NCBI GenBank assembly: GCA_965371665.1
Contig: CBDUZI010000004.1
Location: 1-58,387 of the forward strand
Reading direction: 5' to 3'
DNA length: 58,387 bases
Source: JAUVAV01 sp965371665
GTDB taxonomy: Bacteria; Oederibacteriota; JAAXVQ01; JAUVAV01
The notes under the pieces were generated by a model that had not been told where the DNA came from, did no database searches, and saw only the letters and a program-made list of their open reading frames with translations. The position numbers were made by a program, and so were the translations under genes. Position 1 is the first letter of the stretch, and every line of letters begins with the position of its first letter. Shown in pieces: positions 41,356 through 51,792 of this stretch.

Positions 41356-43026
41356 TTATTTAATGATCAAAAGTTTTTGGATTCCATAATCCCTTGTGCC
41401 GGCAGGACTTTTTATCCGCATACGATAGAAATAAGTCCCGCCAGCTACATTGCGAATGTCCCAATGAGTCCGGCAGTATTCGCTTCCGGTATGGGAATCT
41501 TCCAAAACCATGCCCCTTTCTCCAATTACATTATAGATTTCAATCCGAACCTGGGCGCCGCCTTCAACATAATAATAAAACCAAAGGTCATCACCCTTGG
41601 CCGGCGAAGGGTAAGCAATGACTTTCTCGCGCTCAATTATATACGGCGTTGTGGTCATAATCCTCCGGGCAGGCGCAATGGTAATGGTGGAACTTGGCGT
41701 AACTGTCATCGTTAAAGTAATGGTCGGCGTAGGAGTTATGGTCAGTGTGGGACCACTTGTTGGCGTTGTCGTACCGGGCGGGGTGGCTGTTGGCGTTGAT
41801 GTGAAAGTAGGCGTGATGGGCACATAATACTTCACATAGATTTGATATTTATCGCCATTGGATTCATGCCACGTCACATACGGCGTGCCATTATCAATAG
41901 CAATAGAGGGATCATCGGCATGTTGGCCCGGATCTACATTCAATCCTCCATAGCCGTTTGTCGGCAACCAACTGCCGCCACTGTAATATTTTACATAGAT
42001 TTGATCTATCCCGGAGGCATTGTATTCCAGCCACGCCACATACGGTGTGCCATTATAAATCGCAATGGCAGGATCTCGCGCCCGTTGGCCCGGATCTACA
42101 TTCAATCCTCCATAGCCGTCTGTTGGCAACCAACTGCCGCCACTGTAATATTTTACATAGATTTGATATATACCGGAGGCATTGCGTTCCTGCCATGTCA
42201 CATATGGTGTACCATTATCCATCGCAATAGCGGGAGCATAGGTAGATTGGCCCGATACATTCAATCCTCCATAGCCGTTTGTTGGCAACCAACTGCCGCC
42301 ACTGTAATATTTTACATAGATTTGATATATAACGGAGGCATTGTGTTCCCGCCACACCACATACGGCGTGCCATTATAAATCGCAATGGCAGGATCTCGC
42401 GCAGCTTGGCCCGGATCTACATTCAGTCCTCCATAGCCGTCTGTTGGCAACCAACTGCTGCCACTGTAATATTTTACATAGATTTGATATATAGCGGGGG
42501 CATTGTGTTCCCGCCACGTCACATACGGCGTGCCATTATCCATAGCAATAGCAGAATTATAGGCATATTGGTCCGAATCTACATTCAATCCTCCATAACC
42601 GTCTGTTGGCAACCAACTGCCGCCACTGTAATATTTTACATAGATTTGATCTATCCCGGAGGCATTGTATTCCAGCCACGCCACATACGGTGTGCCATTA
42701 TAAATCGCAATGGCAGGATCTCGCGCCCGTTGGCCCGGATCTACATTCAATCCTCCATAGCCGTCTGTTGGCAACCAACTGCCGCCACTGTAATATTTTA
42801 CATAGATTTGACATATACTGGAGGCATTGTATTCCTCCCACGCCACATACGGTGTGCCATTATAAATCGCAATAGCAGGAAACATTGCATACTCGCCCGA
42901 ATCTACATTCAATCCTCCATAGCCGTCCGCGGGCTCCCAAGCGCTCCAGGCAGTCAGGACCTGAATGTGCAGGCATAAAAAACATAAAACAAGCAATGTT
43001 AAACTTAACACGACTTTTTTCATCAT
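41356..43026 (-). CDS. secreted seven-repeat propeller protein with Thr/Pro linker and T9SS-like C-terminal domain
   Basis: 556 aa from ATG 43026, which has AGGAGA upstream; a longer in-frame opening lacks an SD. Signal peptide MMKKVVLSLTLLVLCFLCL. Seven consecutive repeats of about 54 aa with the pattern W-x-P-x-[DN]-GYGGLNV, PAIAIYNGTPYVAW and IYVKYYSGGS follow, the number expected for a seven-bladed beta-propeller. A Thr/Pro-rich linker (TPTFTSTPTATPPGT...) leads to a C-terminal domain with YPSPAKGDDLWFYYYVEGGA, IYNVIGERG and a last strand GIQKLLIIK, like the type A sorting domain of T9SS cargo. A surface or secreted protein, possibly exported by the SprA system encoded 2.4 kb away. Confidence 0.8.
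   Translation of the reverse strand: MMKKVVLSLTLLVLCFLCLHIQVLTAWSAWEPADGYGGLNVDSGEYAMFPAIAIYNGTPYVAWEEYNASSICQIYVKYYSGGSWLPTDGYGGLNVDPGQRARDPAIAIYNGTPYVAWLEYNASGIDQIYVKYYSGGSWLPTDGYGGLNVDSDQYAYNSAIAMDNGTPYVTWREHNAPAIYQIYVKYYSGSSWLPTDGYGGLNVDPGQAARDPAIAIYNGTPYVVWREHNASVIYQIYVKYYSGGSWLPTNGYGGLNVSGQSTYAPAIAMDNGTPYVTWQERNASGIYQIYVKYYSGGSWLPTDGYGGLNVDPGQRARDPAIAIYNGTPYVAWLEYNASGIDQIYVKYYSGGSWLPTNGYGGLNVDPGQHADDPSIAIDNGTPYVTWHESNGDKYQIYVKYYVPITPTFTSTPTATPPGTTTPTSGPTLTITPTPTITLTMTVTPSSTITIAPARRIMTTTPYIIEREKVIAYPSPAKGDDLWFYYYVEGGAQVRIEIYNVIGERGMVLEDSHTGSEYCRTHWDIRNVAGGTYFYRMRIKSPAGTRDYGIQKLLIIK
41963..42811. repeat. identical 204-bp segments inside the propeller gene
   Basis: Bases 41963-42166 and 42608-42811 are identical over 204 bp by eye, 645 bp apart (four repeat units), while the other repeats differ at many positions. 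This points to recent gene conversion or unequal exchange between blades 2 and 6. Confidence 0.85.
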
Positions 43027-43408
43027 CGATATTTTCTCCTTTTGGCTAAGGCCAAAGGCTGCGCACCAGCGGAATCCGGAATGGTTCTCATCCCCGAATG
43101 TTTTCATCGCGGCTCCAGGAGAACTATTGTTTTATAAAGCATTTCTTGGTGATGAGAAATTATTTTTGAAGAATAAAAGTGTAACAAAAATCAGAATAGT
43201 ACGTCAACCGAAATCCACCGCCTAACCATATAAAAAAATAAATTTCCGATAATCTAAGCTCCCAATCATTAAAAAAACCGAATTTCAAGTTGAACCAAAC
43301 TTTTCGCTCTGAAATTATGGCAAATAATAATTCTATATAAATTTTTGGACACACTTTCCCTGTGCGTCTTACTTCCGCTGTTTTTAGCTGCGCTATCTAC
43401 TATAATTT
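43027..43408. other. intergenic, degenerate repeat
   Basis: 382 bp without a supported gene. A decayed copy of the R2 core (CGAATGTTTTCATCGCGGCTCC... TATTGTTTTATAAAGCATTTC) is visible at about 43096-43145. The right part probably contains the left end of the IS1380-type element, but I could not define its terminal repeats. Confidence 0.4.
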
Positions 43409-44938
43409 TTATCCTCCCGGTACCGGCGCCAAGGTCATGATTTTATCGCGCGCATTAACCAATGTTTCCCATGACCTTTGGGCACAGCTTATTTTTATAA
43501 TTAATCCGCGAGTTATATCCATGACCTGACCGGCAACATTGATAATATGATAGCGTATGGCTTTCATTCGTTTGGGTTCCCAGCTTTTACCCAACACTAA
43601 CCGCTTCATCGCCTGATTTATATTCAATGCCAAAATCATAATCTGCCACCACGCCGCGTTTACTCCAAACTTCCCCGACGGCAATTTCCCGCCCGCCAAA
43701 TCCTCTTTCATCACCGCATGCACTTCTTCACTCTTTCCACAGCGCTGGCGATACCATAAAATCAATTCCTCTCCCGGCAAGTCCCGGTTCGTCACTATCC
43801 CATATATTTTGTATCTGCCTTTGCTCCCGAATTCCATCGTCGGAAAAGGCAGTTCCTTTTGTTAGGGTTCCATTCCTTCCAGATACATCTGCTTCATTAG
43901 CTCTCGCGTCGCCAAATAACGATACTCCGGATCTTTTTTGCTTACGGCTCCTTTATTCGGCACATAACACACTTCCGCCCACTCCTGGCCGGTCTCTTCC
44001 CATTTTCCAGGCACTTTCTTTCTTATAGGCTGCCATTCTTTTTCAGCCACTTCCCATACTGCCTGCTTGAATTCTTTTCGCACATCCGCACCGATCGCAA
44101 ATTCAATTACGCCAAATCGCTCATTTTGGCCTTTCGCGCAATACTTTAGTAAATCCCACTGATATCCTGCTGTATCGCTTCGCATATATACCTTTTCTAC
44201 CTCCGCCGGCAACCTCTCCAACGCTTCTTGCAATACTCGCAATTGTTCATACCCCGCCGGCACATTCCCATCACGAAATTCACTATGGATGATCATCCCG
44301 TGTTCCGCTCAATAGGTATTCAACGGTTGATACGCTTTATAGCCTTTATAGCACGCCAGCGATTCTTCCTTATACGTTTCCACCAAGGTTGCATCCTGGT
44401 CCAGCGTCGCTTGTTTTTCTACTTTATGACGTTGTACGAAATTTACCGGAACTCCAATTATTTTCTGTAATCCCTTTAGCTGCTCATTTGCTTCCGGAAT
44501 AAAGGCCTTATGCGGCTTCCTCTCTACTTCTTCTTCCTCATTATGATATTCTGACAAATAGCGGAATACCGCGCTTCGCGATGGCAACATACGCTTCTTT
44601 TCCTTTCGCCAGCGCCTGCTTAGTTCTCGTCGCTTTCGCCGTTTCATCCCATGCGTGTAGAGTTTCTCCAGCACCTGGACCAATCCTTTATCGCTCTCAA
44701 GTTGTTCGATATCTTCTACGCATTCGCCTCCCGCTTGATTCAGCAATATCAACGCTTCTATTATCTGCGCGTCGGTCCACCCCTGGCCTTCTTTTCGCGT
44801 CTGCACCTCGCGCTCAATATGCCGCGACAATCCCATCGCTTTCATCAAATCCAGATAAATTAAAAGACCGGCTCGCGCTGTCATATCGCTCGTGCTTTTT
44901 TCCATTTCGTACTGGTAAGGTAGAACTCCTTGTGCCAT
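43409..44938 (-). pseudogene. IS1380-family transposase with two in-frame stop codons
   Basis: From ATG 44938 (SD GAGGTGAG) the frame reads as a DDE transposase of the IS1380 type to TGA/TAA at 43409, but it is interrupted by TGA at 44309-44311 (where Trp is expected, NTY-stop-AEHG) and TAA at 43862-43864 (MEP-stop-QKEL). Both stops are in the same frame with no indel, so rejoining gives one protein of about 509 codons. The catalytic acidic residues remain: Asp in LDQDATLVE, Asp in MRSDTAGYQW and Glu in CGKSEEVHAVMKED. Inactivated insertion sequence. Confidence 0.85.
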
Positions 44939-45424
44939 AATATTCTCACCTCGTTGATAGTGTGTGTTTTGCTAACATCATACTATATCTCTTTACGAAG
45001 AGAATCAACGAGGTTTTTCTTTTTATACCCGCTTTAGCGCTATACCTTTTTTCCTGATTCTCCTTGGTTTTTAACCCTATTATTTTTTTGATGGTGGATT
45101 AAGGTTGTTTTTATAGACTATAATGGGATAATGTTCTTGCGCCTTTAATCAGGTCTTGGGATAATATAAACATAAATAGTTCCAGTTGCGGAAAGGTTGT
45201 TTTCTGAAAGGGTTGTCATACCCGAATGATTTTTATATTTCGGTAGGGGCGGGTTTTAAACCCGCCCCTACTAATTCTTTGGAAATCAAGGCCGCTGGAT
45301 TCCCGCTAAAGGCATGCGGGAATGACATAACTTCAATAATTAAGAAACAAAACTTTTCGCAGCAAGTACTTTCTAATGATAATTCCGCATACGCGGGGAA
45401 TTACCGCGTATTTTGGAGGTTTTT
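44939..45424. other. intergenic: IS end, hairpin and R1 element
   Basis: The IS upstream sequence includes CCTCGTTGAT (44949-44958) and ATCAACGAGG (45004-45013), an inverted repeat whose right arm is followed by TTTTTCTTTTT and so could terminate rightward transcripts. It is followed by an A+T-rich stretch and the R1 copy c element (45177-45371). GGAGG at 45415-45419 is the SD of sprA. Confidence 0.6.
45177..45371. mobile_element. MITE-like element family R1, copy c, carrying an R4 palindrome
   Basis: Starts TAGTTCCAGTTGCGGAAAGG and ends CTTTTCGCAGCAAGTACT, an imperfect terminal inverted repeat matching copies a and b. Nested inside is GTAGGGGCGGG...CCCGCCCCTAC (45244-45272), a family R4 palindrome, and the core GTCATACCC...GGAATGAC. 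It lies about 50 bp upstream of the SprA start. Confidence 0.7.
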
Positions 45425-48400
45425 TTGTCTGTCGTCAAGAAGGCTTCAACTATAATTATTCCCTGCTGCTTAGCCTTCGCTTCATGGAGTGTTGCTCAGC
45501 CCCAGGAAGCCGGTGTCAATACTCCGGCAGCCGCAAGCATGCCGAGCTCAAACCCGGCCGGTCCTACGGGTAATACTGTCAACGCGCATACTTTGTCCGC
45601 TGCCGGATCTGCGGGTAATACTGCCAATTCACGGGCAACCGCTGCCGCGCCCTTACCGGCGCCCCTCGGCTTAGAAGCTGAAGCCGGCGGGGACCGCGTG
45701 CTGCTGGCATGGGAACCGGTACGGGTAACCCCCACAGCCAAAATAACCTACCAGGTCTTTCGCTCGGAAAGTGCAATTCAAGCGGTGTCTCCCGGAAATG
45801 TCTGGCCCGACCCGATTAATCCCCAGCCGATTAGTGAAGAGTATTTTCTGGATTCCGGGAGTACCTCCAGTATCCCTCCGCAGCCGAATATGCATTATTA
45901 TTACGCGGTAATTGCAATTGATGGCCAGGGAAATACTTCACCTATGTCCCGAGTTCTGGAAATATCTAATATTTCGAAATTATCTCCTCCTCTGGGTGTG
46001 GAAACCAAGGCCGGAGACGCTTCAATCCAGCTTAAATGGCTTCCGGTGTTTTCCGGCGGGGAACACGGATTAGACGGCTACGAGATTCATCGTTCCACCC
46101 AATCCGGGGTTATTGGCACGTCCATCAACCCTAAGCCTTTGGAAAAAACATTTTACCGGGATGGCGCAATACCCGGCAAAGGGCTTAAAAACGGGATTGA
46201 GTATTTTTACACGATATCAGCCATGGATAAACTCGGCAATCGCTCCCAACCTTCTGAACAGGTCCGGGCCATGCCATTTAAGCCCGCTTCCGCCCCTGCC
46301 GGTCTGACAGCCACGGGAAAAAGCGATAATATGATAGAGATAAAATGGTCCGCCTCTTCAGCGGGGACTTTTCCGGTTAAGGGATATAATATATACCGGG
46401 GCACTGATCCGGAAAAAATTGAGGGGCCGCTTAATAAAACCCTGGTGAGCAAGACCCGGTATGTCGATTGTAAAACCAACAGCCTCAGCCAGCCCATTTT
46501 AGGACAGATATATTATTACCGGATAATAGCCGTGGACGAGCGGGAATTGGAAGGCGAGCCCCCGGTCACGATTCAGGCCACTCCCCGGGCTCCGATTGCG
46601 ATACCTAAAACCGGTCTGCTGTCTACCGCGATTCCCGGACTTCCTCCGGAATCCTCCCTTACTATTTCCGGAAGGAAAAAAATCGATATTGGTTATACGG
46701 AAGTCATTCCCCTGAACACCGGGAAAGATGGTTCCACCACCCGCTCGCCTTCCCTGACTTCAGGGCTAAGCAAGGGATTTAATTTAGAACAGGAATTGCA
46801 GGTTAAGCTGGAAGGCAAGGTGGGAAAAAAGATTACCGTAGACGTGGATTATGACGATACCACGGAAGAACAGCAGAAAATCTCTATTGTCTACGCCGGC
46901 GATCCGGACGACGTTATCCAGGAGGCGGCTTTTGGCGATATTCTGCTGGATCTTCCGCGGACTGAATTTGCCGGATACAATAAGAGCCTTTTCGGAGCCA
47001 AGTTCAAGATCGGACTGGATCGTTTCCGGTTTACTGCCATTGGCGCTCAGACCAAGGGGGAATCAGCGGTCGATATATTCAAGGGCAATACTTCCAAGCA
47101 GATTCGGGACATCCAGGATATCAATTTTATGACATTCACTTATTATTACCTTACCAAGTCCTGGCCCGGGCAGGTCAATCATCCTGATCTGCCGGTGTAT
47201 GATTCCTCGCAAAAAAATCACGGAATTGTTTCCGGTTCGGTTAAGCTTTATGTCGCGAATACTTTGGATACCGGGGATATTACGGCAGATACGGTGAGAG
47301 TCACGCGGCCGGATGGCTCAGAACTTAATTTCAATTATAAATCTCCGGGCATTGATTATACTGTGGATTATAGCCAGGGTATACTTACATTTCTTTCCCG
47401 GCCCAATAAAACCTCGCTAATCGCGGTGGCGTATAAATATTGGGATGCCAATGATGTCGTGCATACCGTGGGGTATAAAGCTGACGGAACTTTTGACTTT
47501 ACGCCGGGGAATTTAATCGTTCCGTCCGACGGCGTTACCTCGGATACCGCCCACCTTATCCAGGATTATAACAGCACCAACAATTACCGGGACTACCGCA
47601 TGATGCTGATGAACCGTTATTCCCTGGGAACCCAAAACATCCTTGATCCGCTAAGTGATGATGAATTCGATATTAAGATTTTTACCGCCGGGGGCGCGCC
47701 GAGAGATATTATTTTGCCTAAAAATCAGAATGACAATAATAGGGAATATATTATTGATCCTAATTTCGGGACTATCCATTTCAAATATAATTATCCTTTT
47801 AAAAAAGGCGAATATTACTATAAAGGCGATTACGATTTTAATCCGGAAGACAGTGATGCTTACAATCCCCAGTTGAACGCCGGCTTGGGAGGGACCGGGT
47901 CCAGCGCGGCGAATAATTACAAGATCCATATTGAATTTAAAAACCTGATAACCAATTTTCAACTCTCCCACTGGAACGTGATCAATAATTCAGAGGTTAT
48001 CAAAAAAGACGGCCGGAAACTCCGGCGCAATACAGATTACTATATTGACTACGATACCGGCTTTATCACTTTTCTGAATCCGGCCAGTATTTCATCCAGC
48101 ACGGAGATTACGATTAATTATGAATACCTGCCCTTTGGAAGCAAATTTCAGACTAACCTGCTGGGCGCGCGCGCGGAGTATGACCTGATCGAGAAGAAAC
48201 TTTCTCTCGGCACTACCTACATTTACAATGCCAGCCAGGAACCCCAGGAAATTCCGGATACGCGCTCTACGCCTACCAGCCTCTCGCTGATTGACGGAGA
48301 TATTAAACTTGCCTTGAATCCCGATGACTTTGGTGAGATACTCGAACCCCTGACCGGGAAGATGAAAATCCCCCTTAGCATAGAGGTGGCGGCCGAGGCC

Positions 48401-51400
48401 GCCCACAGTAATTATGCTATCAATACTTTTCGTAAAGCCGGAGAAGACGGCATCGCCATGATCGATGGAATGGAGGGCTCGGACAATCTCCGCGCTCTGC
48501 CCATGGATAATAACTCCTGGTTTCCGGCCAGCGTGCCCTGGCAATTTACCGACCCTGATTCCCGCAGGTATATCGATCAATCCCGGCCTTACGAACTGGG
48601 CCGGGTTCCGGCGGACAGTGATGATAAAAAGTTTCAATTGCGATGGGATTATGCCAACCTCAGCTCGGATACCTGGGACGGTTTTGTTTATCCCATCTCG
48701 ACTTCCGGAGCTAACCTGCATGATTATCGCTTCCTGGAAATTTCAGTCTTTTCCTCGGGCGAGGCTTCCCGGCCCATAGTACTGCACTTTGAGTTGGGAG
48801 TGGTAAGCGAAGATTCCAACGGCAATGGAAACTTGAATTTCGAGGGCGATGCCAAGAATAAAACAGTGGGATACGATGTGGGACTGGCCAATAAATTTTC
48901 TACGGAAATTGATACCAACGGCCAGTATAAAATTATCCCGGATGACACCTGTCCCCGGGGAATATATCCGGAGGGCGCTCCGGCCGGATACTGGGGAGAG
49001 GGAAATAATCTTCTGAACAATGAGGACCTCGATCGCAATGACCAGCTTGACCGGACCGAGAGTTACTACGAATATGAGTACACGATATCACCGGGCTGGA
49101 ATTATATCAAGATTCCCCTATCCCAATTTGCCCGGACCAGCGGGGATACCCCGCCTACCAGCAATATCCAGAGCCAGCAGTTCTTGAGTTTTGTAAAACA
49201 GGTGCGCATGTGGATTGCCGGTGAATCCTCCCTGCCCGGATCGGGTTATGTGCAGTTTGAGACGGTTCAGTTGACTGGCAATAAATGGCAGGCCAAGGTG
49301 GCGCCGGGCACGCGGAATTTGGCGGGCGAGCCCATAAACGAGCCGGACCCCGAAAAATTCAATGCGACTACCATTTCCCGAAAAACCGAGCCTTCCTCCT
49401 ATACGCCCAATACAAATTTTTATATTTACGACCAAAATAATGAGGAAGAAATCCTGAATGAACAGGCGCTCAAACTGGAATACAATCTAAACCGCGGCGA
49501 TGTGGTGGATCCTTTATCCACGACCATAACTCCGGAACCGGCTTATTATCTTACCCGGGATATGACCACGGGAACGGGATATGATTATTCCGGCTATGAT
49601 GAATTGCGAATGGATGTTTACAAGCCCGCCCCCACCGGTTTCGGCGAAATACTTTTTATCCGCTTTGGTCTGGATCAGGAAAATTATTACCAGTACAGCT
49701 TTTCCCTGGATGATATTCCGGTCGGCCAATGGCACACCCTAACAGTTAAACTGGATGGCAGCGACCATAAACGGTCCGCGCATTTTTGCAGCGGAGTTAT
49801 TCCCGGAATCAGCCAGATCAAACAAATCTCCCTGGGAGTTATTAATCCCAACTTTTTCAGTAATCCCGAGGTGCTCTGGCTTAATAACCTGAGGGTGACC
49901 GGGGCGCGGCCCAAACATGGTAATGCCATTCGCTTGACCACGAATACCCGGCTTTCGGATATCTTTTTAGTGACCACGGATTTTCGGGACCTGGACTCCG
50001 ATTTTATCACGATTGACGGTACTTCCCAGGGGAAACAGCATTCCACTGACAGCCGGGTAAGCGGTAACCTGACTAAATTATCCTTCCTTCCGGTCTCGGC
50101 CGACTGGAATCGCACGGAAACTTTTACTGAGCCGGAACATCTGGATGATCCGGCCTATTCCAATAATTACTCTCTGCCGAATGTCATAAACGAAACGGTT
50201 TCCGGAGATATCAATTATAAGCAAATAGCCGGCCTGGACCTCCGTCTGATGGCTTCCAAGTCGCGTAAGAAGACGGAATATATTGAGCAGATATACAATG
50301 CGAATAATCTGGTGCGGACTTATATATTGGATCCCAGCATTTCCTATACGCTGCCCGGCAAAATTTTCAACCTGCCCATAGGATCTTCCACGCTTACCGG
50401 TAAGCTGACCTATACTGATACCCATACTGTTTATGATTCCGAAGGCACCAGTAAATTAGGGCGTTCGGAGCTCTGGGACAGATGGAAGCACACGCGGGAA
50501 GAAAACTACTCATATCAAGGCCGCTATCAACCTGTCAGGTTTTTGAGTTTAAATCCCAGTTATACCTACTCCCAGACCAGCGGCCGCGGTCATCTTTCGC
50601 TATACCGGTTTTACGCCGAATTAGATCCTGCCAGAAATCCGGATAATATCCGCTATTTTTCCGATAGCTTTAGAGTTTCACGCATCAACCGCGTTGTCGG
50701 ACTCGGATTAAATCTCCAAAATCTACCGGTGATTTCTCCCAGCCTGACCTATTCCATGACCAATACCCGGGATTATATCAATGATACGCTCTCGATACCC
50801 GGTTCGCTCTCCTTAAGAAGCGGGCTGGCCTTGGGTGATATTTGGGGCAGCAAACGGTTTCCCAAAATAAACTTATCCCAGAACTATACGCTTTCCGCGA
50901 CTTATAAGCACCAGTACGATGATGATCCCATCAGCGACCTGGATTTTAATTCTCAGTGGATAATCGATCCCCTGGAGTTTAAGCAGGGAAATTCTCTCTT
51001 TGACAGGGCCTATATTAATTCCAAGAGCTTGAGCGAGAATATCAGCACCAGCTTCAACTTGCTTAAGGACATATCCCTAAGTCCGCAAGGTACCACTGCC
51101 TGGACCCGGCGCATGAATTCTCCCGGTAATTTCAGCACAACCCAGACTCTTTCCCTGGGTTCAAGCCTGACCTGGAACCGGATACCATTCCTGCAGCCCT
51201 GGGTTACGCTGCAATCCCTGAATCTCGATTATCGCTATTCCGAAAATAAAACTTTCGATACTGCCAACATTGAAACCACCCGTAACACGGCGCATAAGAG
51301 TTCACTTACCCTGCCTTTCCGGCTGACCAATGATTTTTCCGGAACTTTCACTCTGGGGGCTACGAATGGAATCCGGTCTTCCGGCTCAGGCCTTGAAACA

Positions 51401-51763
51401 AAGATATTCGAGAATGCCTATACCGGGGGCCTCTCACTCTCTTATAATCTGCATATGACCGAGCCGATAAAACTTCCGAATTTCTGGCCTTTCATGGGCG
51501 CCCTGATCAAGATTGAGCAAGCGCTTCGGATAACCAATGCTTTCAATCTGAGTTTAGAGGAAACCTCCGAGATAAATACTTTTGGCAATGAAAAATCCAG
51601 TAATATGTTTACTAATGACACGACCTTTAATTACTCGCTTTGGAGAAACGTGGAAGGAGACCTGAAAATTACCAATCAGTGGTTTTTCGACAAAACAAAA
51701 TTAGCGGTGGATAAAGATTACTGGGCCATCAGTCTCAAGGCCGGCCTGACCGCTTCATTTTAA
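45425..51763 (+). CDS. sprA: SprA/Sov-type outer-membrane translocon protein with N-terminal FN3 domains
   Basis: 2112 aa from TTG 45425, chosen because GGAGG (45415-45419) lies 5 nt upstream; a TTG four codons earlier overlaps that SD. Signal peptide with cleavage near SWSVAQ. A low-complexity Ala/Asn/Thr stretch (about 27-75) and three fibronectin type III domains (about 76-375) precede the SprA region. That region is recognised by LEGKVGKKITVDVDYDDT, IVYAGDPDDVIQEAAFGDI, LPRTEFAGYNKSLFGAK and many amphipathic beta strands up to the end (LKAGLTASF), consistent with a very large beta-barrel. SprA is the channel of the type IX secretion system in Bacteroidetes; FN3 domains at the N-terminus are unusual. 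No other T9SS gene (porV, gldK-N) lies in the window. Downstream FN3 protein 29 nt away is probably co-expressed. Confidence 0.87.
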   Translation: MSVVKKASTIIIPCCLAFASWSVAQPQEAGVNTPAAASMPSSNPAGPTGNTVNAHTLSAAGSAGNTANSRATAAAPLPAPLGLEAEAGGDRVLLAWEPVRVTPTAKITYQVFRSESAIQAVSPGNVWPDPINPQPISEEYFLDSGSTSSIPPQPNMHYYYAVIAIDGQGNTSPMSRVLEISNISKLSPPLGVETKAGDASIQLKWLPVFSGGEHGLDGYEIHRSTQSGVIGTSINPKPLEKTFYRDGAIPGKGLKNGIEYFYTISAMDKLGNRSQPSEQVRAMPFKPASAPAGLTATGKSDNMIEIKWSASSAGTFPVKGYNIYRGTDPEKIEGPLNKTLVSKTRYVDCKTNSLSQPILGQIYYYRIIAVDERELEGEPPVTIQATPRAPIAIPKTGLLSTAIPGLPPESSLTISGRKKIDIGYTEVIPLNTGKDGSTTRSPSLTSGLSKGFNLEQELQVKLEGKVGKKITVDVDYDDTTEEQQKISIVYAGDPDDVIQEAAFGDILLDLPRTEFAGYNKSLFGAKFKIGLDRFRFTAIGAQTKGESAVDIFKGNTSKQIRDIQDINFMTFTYYYLTKSWPGQVNHPDLPVYDSSQKNHGIVSGSVKLYVANTLDTGDITADTVRVTRPDGSELNFNYKSPGIDYTVDYSQGILTFLSRPNKTSLIAVAYKYWDANDVVHTVGYKADGTFDFTPGNLIVPSDGVTSDTAHLIQDYNSTNNYRDYRMMLMNRYSLGTQNILDPLSDDEFDIKIFTAGGAPRDIILPKNQNDNNREYIIDPNFGTIHFKYNYPFKKGEYYYKGDYDFNPEDSDAYNPQLNAGLGGTGSSAANNYKIHIEFKNLITNFQLSHWNVINNSEVIKKDGRKLRRNTDYYIDYDTGFITFLNPASISSSTEITINYEYLPFGSKFQTNLLGARAEYDLIEKKLSLGTTYIYNASQEPQEIPDTRSTPTSLSLIDGDIKLALNPDDFGEILEPLTGKMKIPLSIEVAAEAAHSNYAINTFRKAGEDGIAMIDGMEGSDNLRALPMDNNSWFPASVPWQFTDPDSRRYIDQSRPYELGRVPADSDDKKFQLRWDYANLSSDTWDGFVYPISTSGANLHDYRFLEISVFSSGEASRPIVLHFELGVVSEDSNGNGNLNFEGDAKNKTVGYDVGLANKFSTEIDTNGQYKIIPDDTCPRGIYPEGAPAGYWGEGNNLLNNEDLDRNDQLDRTESYYEYEYTISPGWNYIKIPLSQFARTSGDTPPTSNIQSQQFLSFVKQVRMWIAGESSLPGSGYVQFETVQLTGNKWQAKVAPGTRNLAGEPINEPDPEKFNATTISRKTEPSSYTPNTNFYIYDQNNEEEILNEQALKLEYNLNRGDVVDPLSTTITPEPAYYLTRDMTTGTGYDYSGYDELRMDVYKPAPTGFGEILFIRFGLDQENYYQYSFSLDDIPVGQWHTLTVKLDGSDHKRSAHFCSGVIPGISQIKQISLGVINPNFFSNPEVLWLNNLRVTGARPKHGNAIRLTTNTRLSDIFLVTTDFRDLDSDFITIDGTSQGKQHSTDSRVSGNLTKLSFLPVSADWNRTETFTEPEHLDDPAYSNNYSLPNVINETVSGDINYKQIAGLDLRLMASKSRKKTEYIEQIYNANNLVRTYILDPSISYTLPGKIFNLPIGSSTLTGKLTYTDTHTVYDSEGTSKLGRSELWDRWKHTREENYSYQGRYQPVRFLSLNPSYTYSQTSGRGHLSLYRFYAELDPARNPDNIRYFSDSFRVSRINRVVGLGLNLQNLPVISPSLTYSMTNTRDYINDTLSIPGSLSLRSGLALGDIWGSKRFPKINLSQNYTLSATYKHQYDDDPISDLDFNSQWIIDPLEFKQGNSLFDRAYINSKSLSENISTSFNLLKDISLSPQGTTAWTRRMNSPGNFSTTQTLSLGSSLTWNRIPFLQPWVTLQSLNLDYRYSENKTFDTANIETTRNTAHKSSLTLPFRLTNDFSGTFTLGATNGIRSSGSGLETKIFENAYTGGLSLSYNLHMTEPIKLPNFWPFMGALIKIEQALRITNAFNLSLEETSEINTFGNEKSSNMFTNDTTFNYSLWRNVEGDLKITNQWFFDKTKLAVDKDYWAISLKAGLTASF

Positions 51764-51792
51764 TAATACTCTAAACCGGGGGCAGGGAAGTG

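Noticed and set aside
41842..42978. Long rightward open frame (378 codons) antisense to the propeller gene
   Set aside because: It exists because the propeller repeats are a multiple of three and keep one antisense frame open. It has no SD or recognisable domain, and the sense gene has a signal peptide and SD.
44309..44311. TGA read as tryptophan (alternative genetic code)
   Set aside because: TGA serves as a normal stop in intact genes here (for example tig and the TPR gene), and a second stop (TAA) breaks the same transposase.
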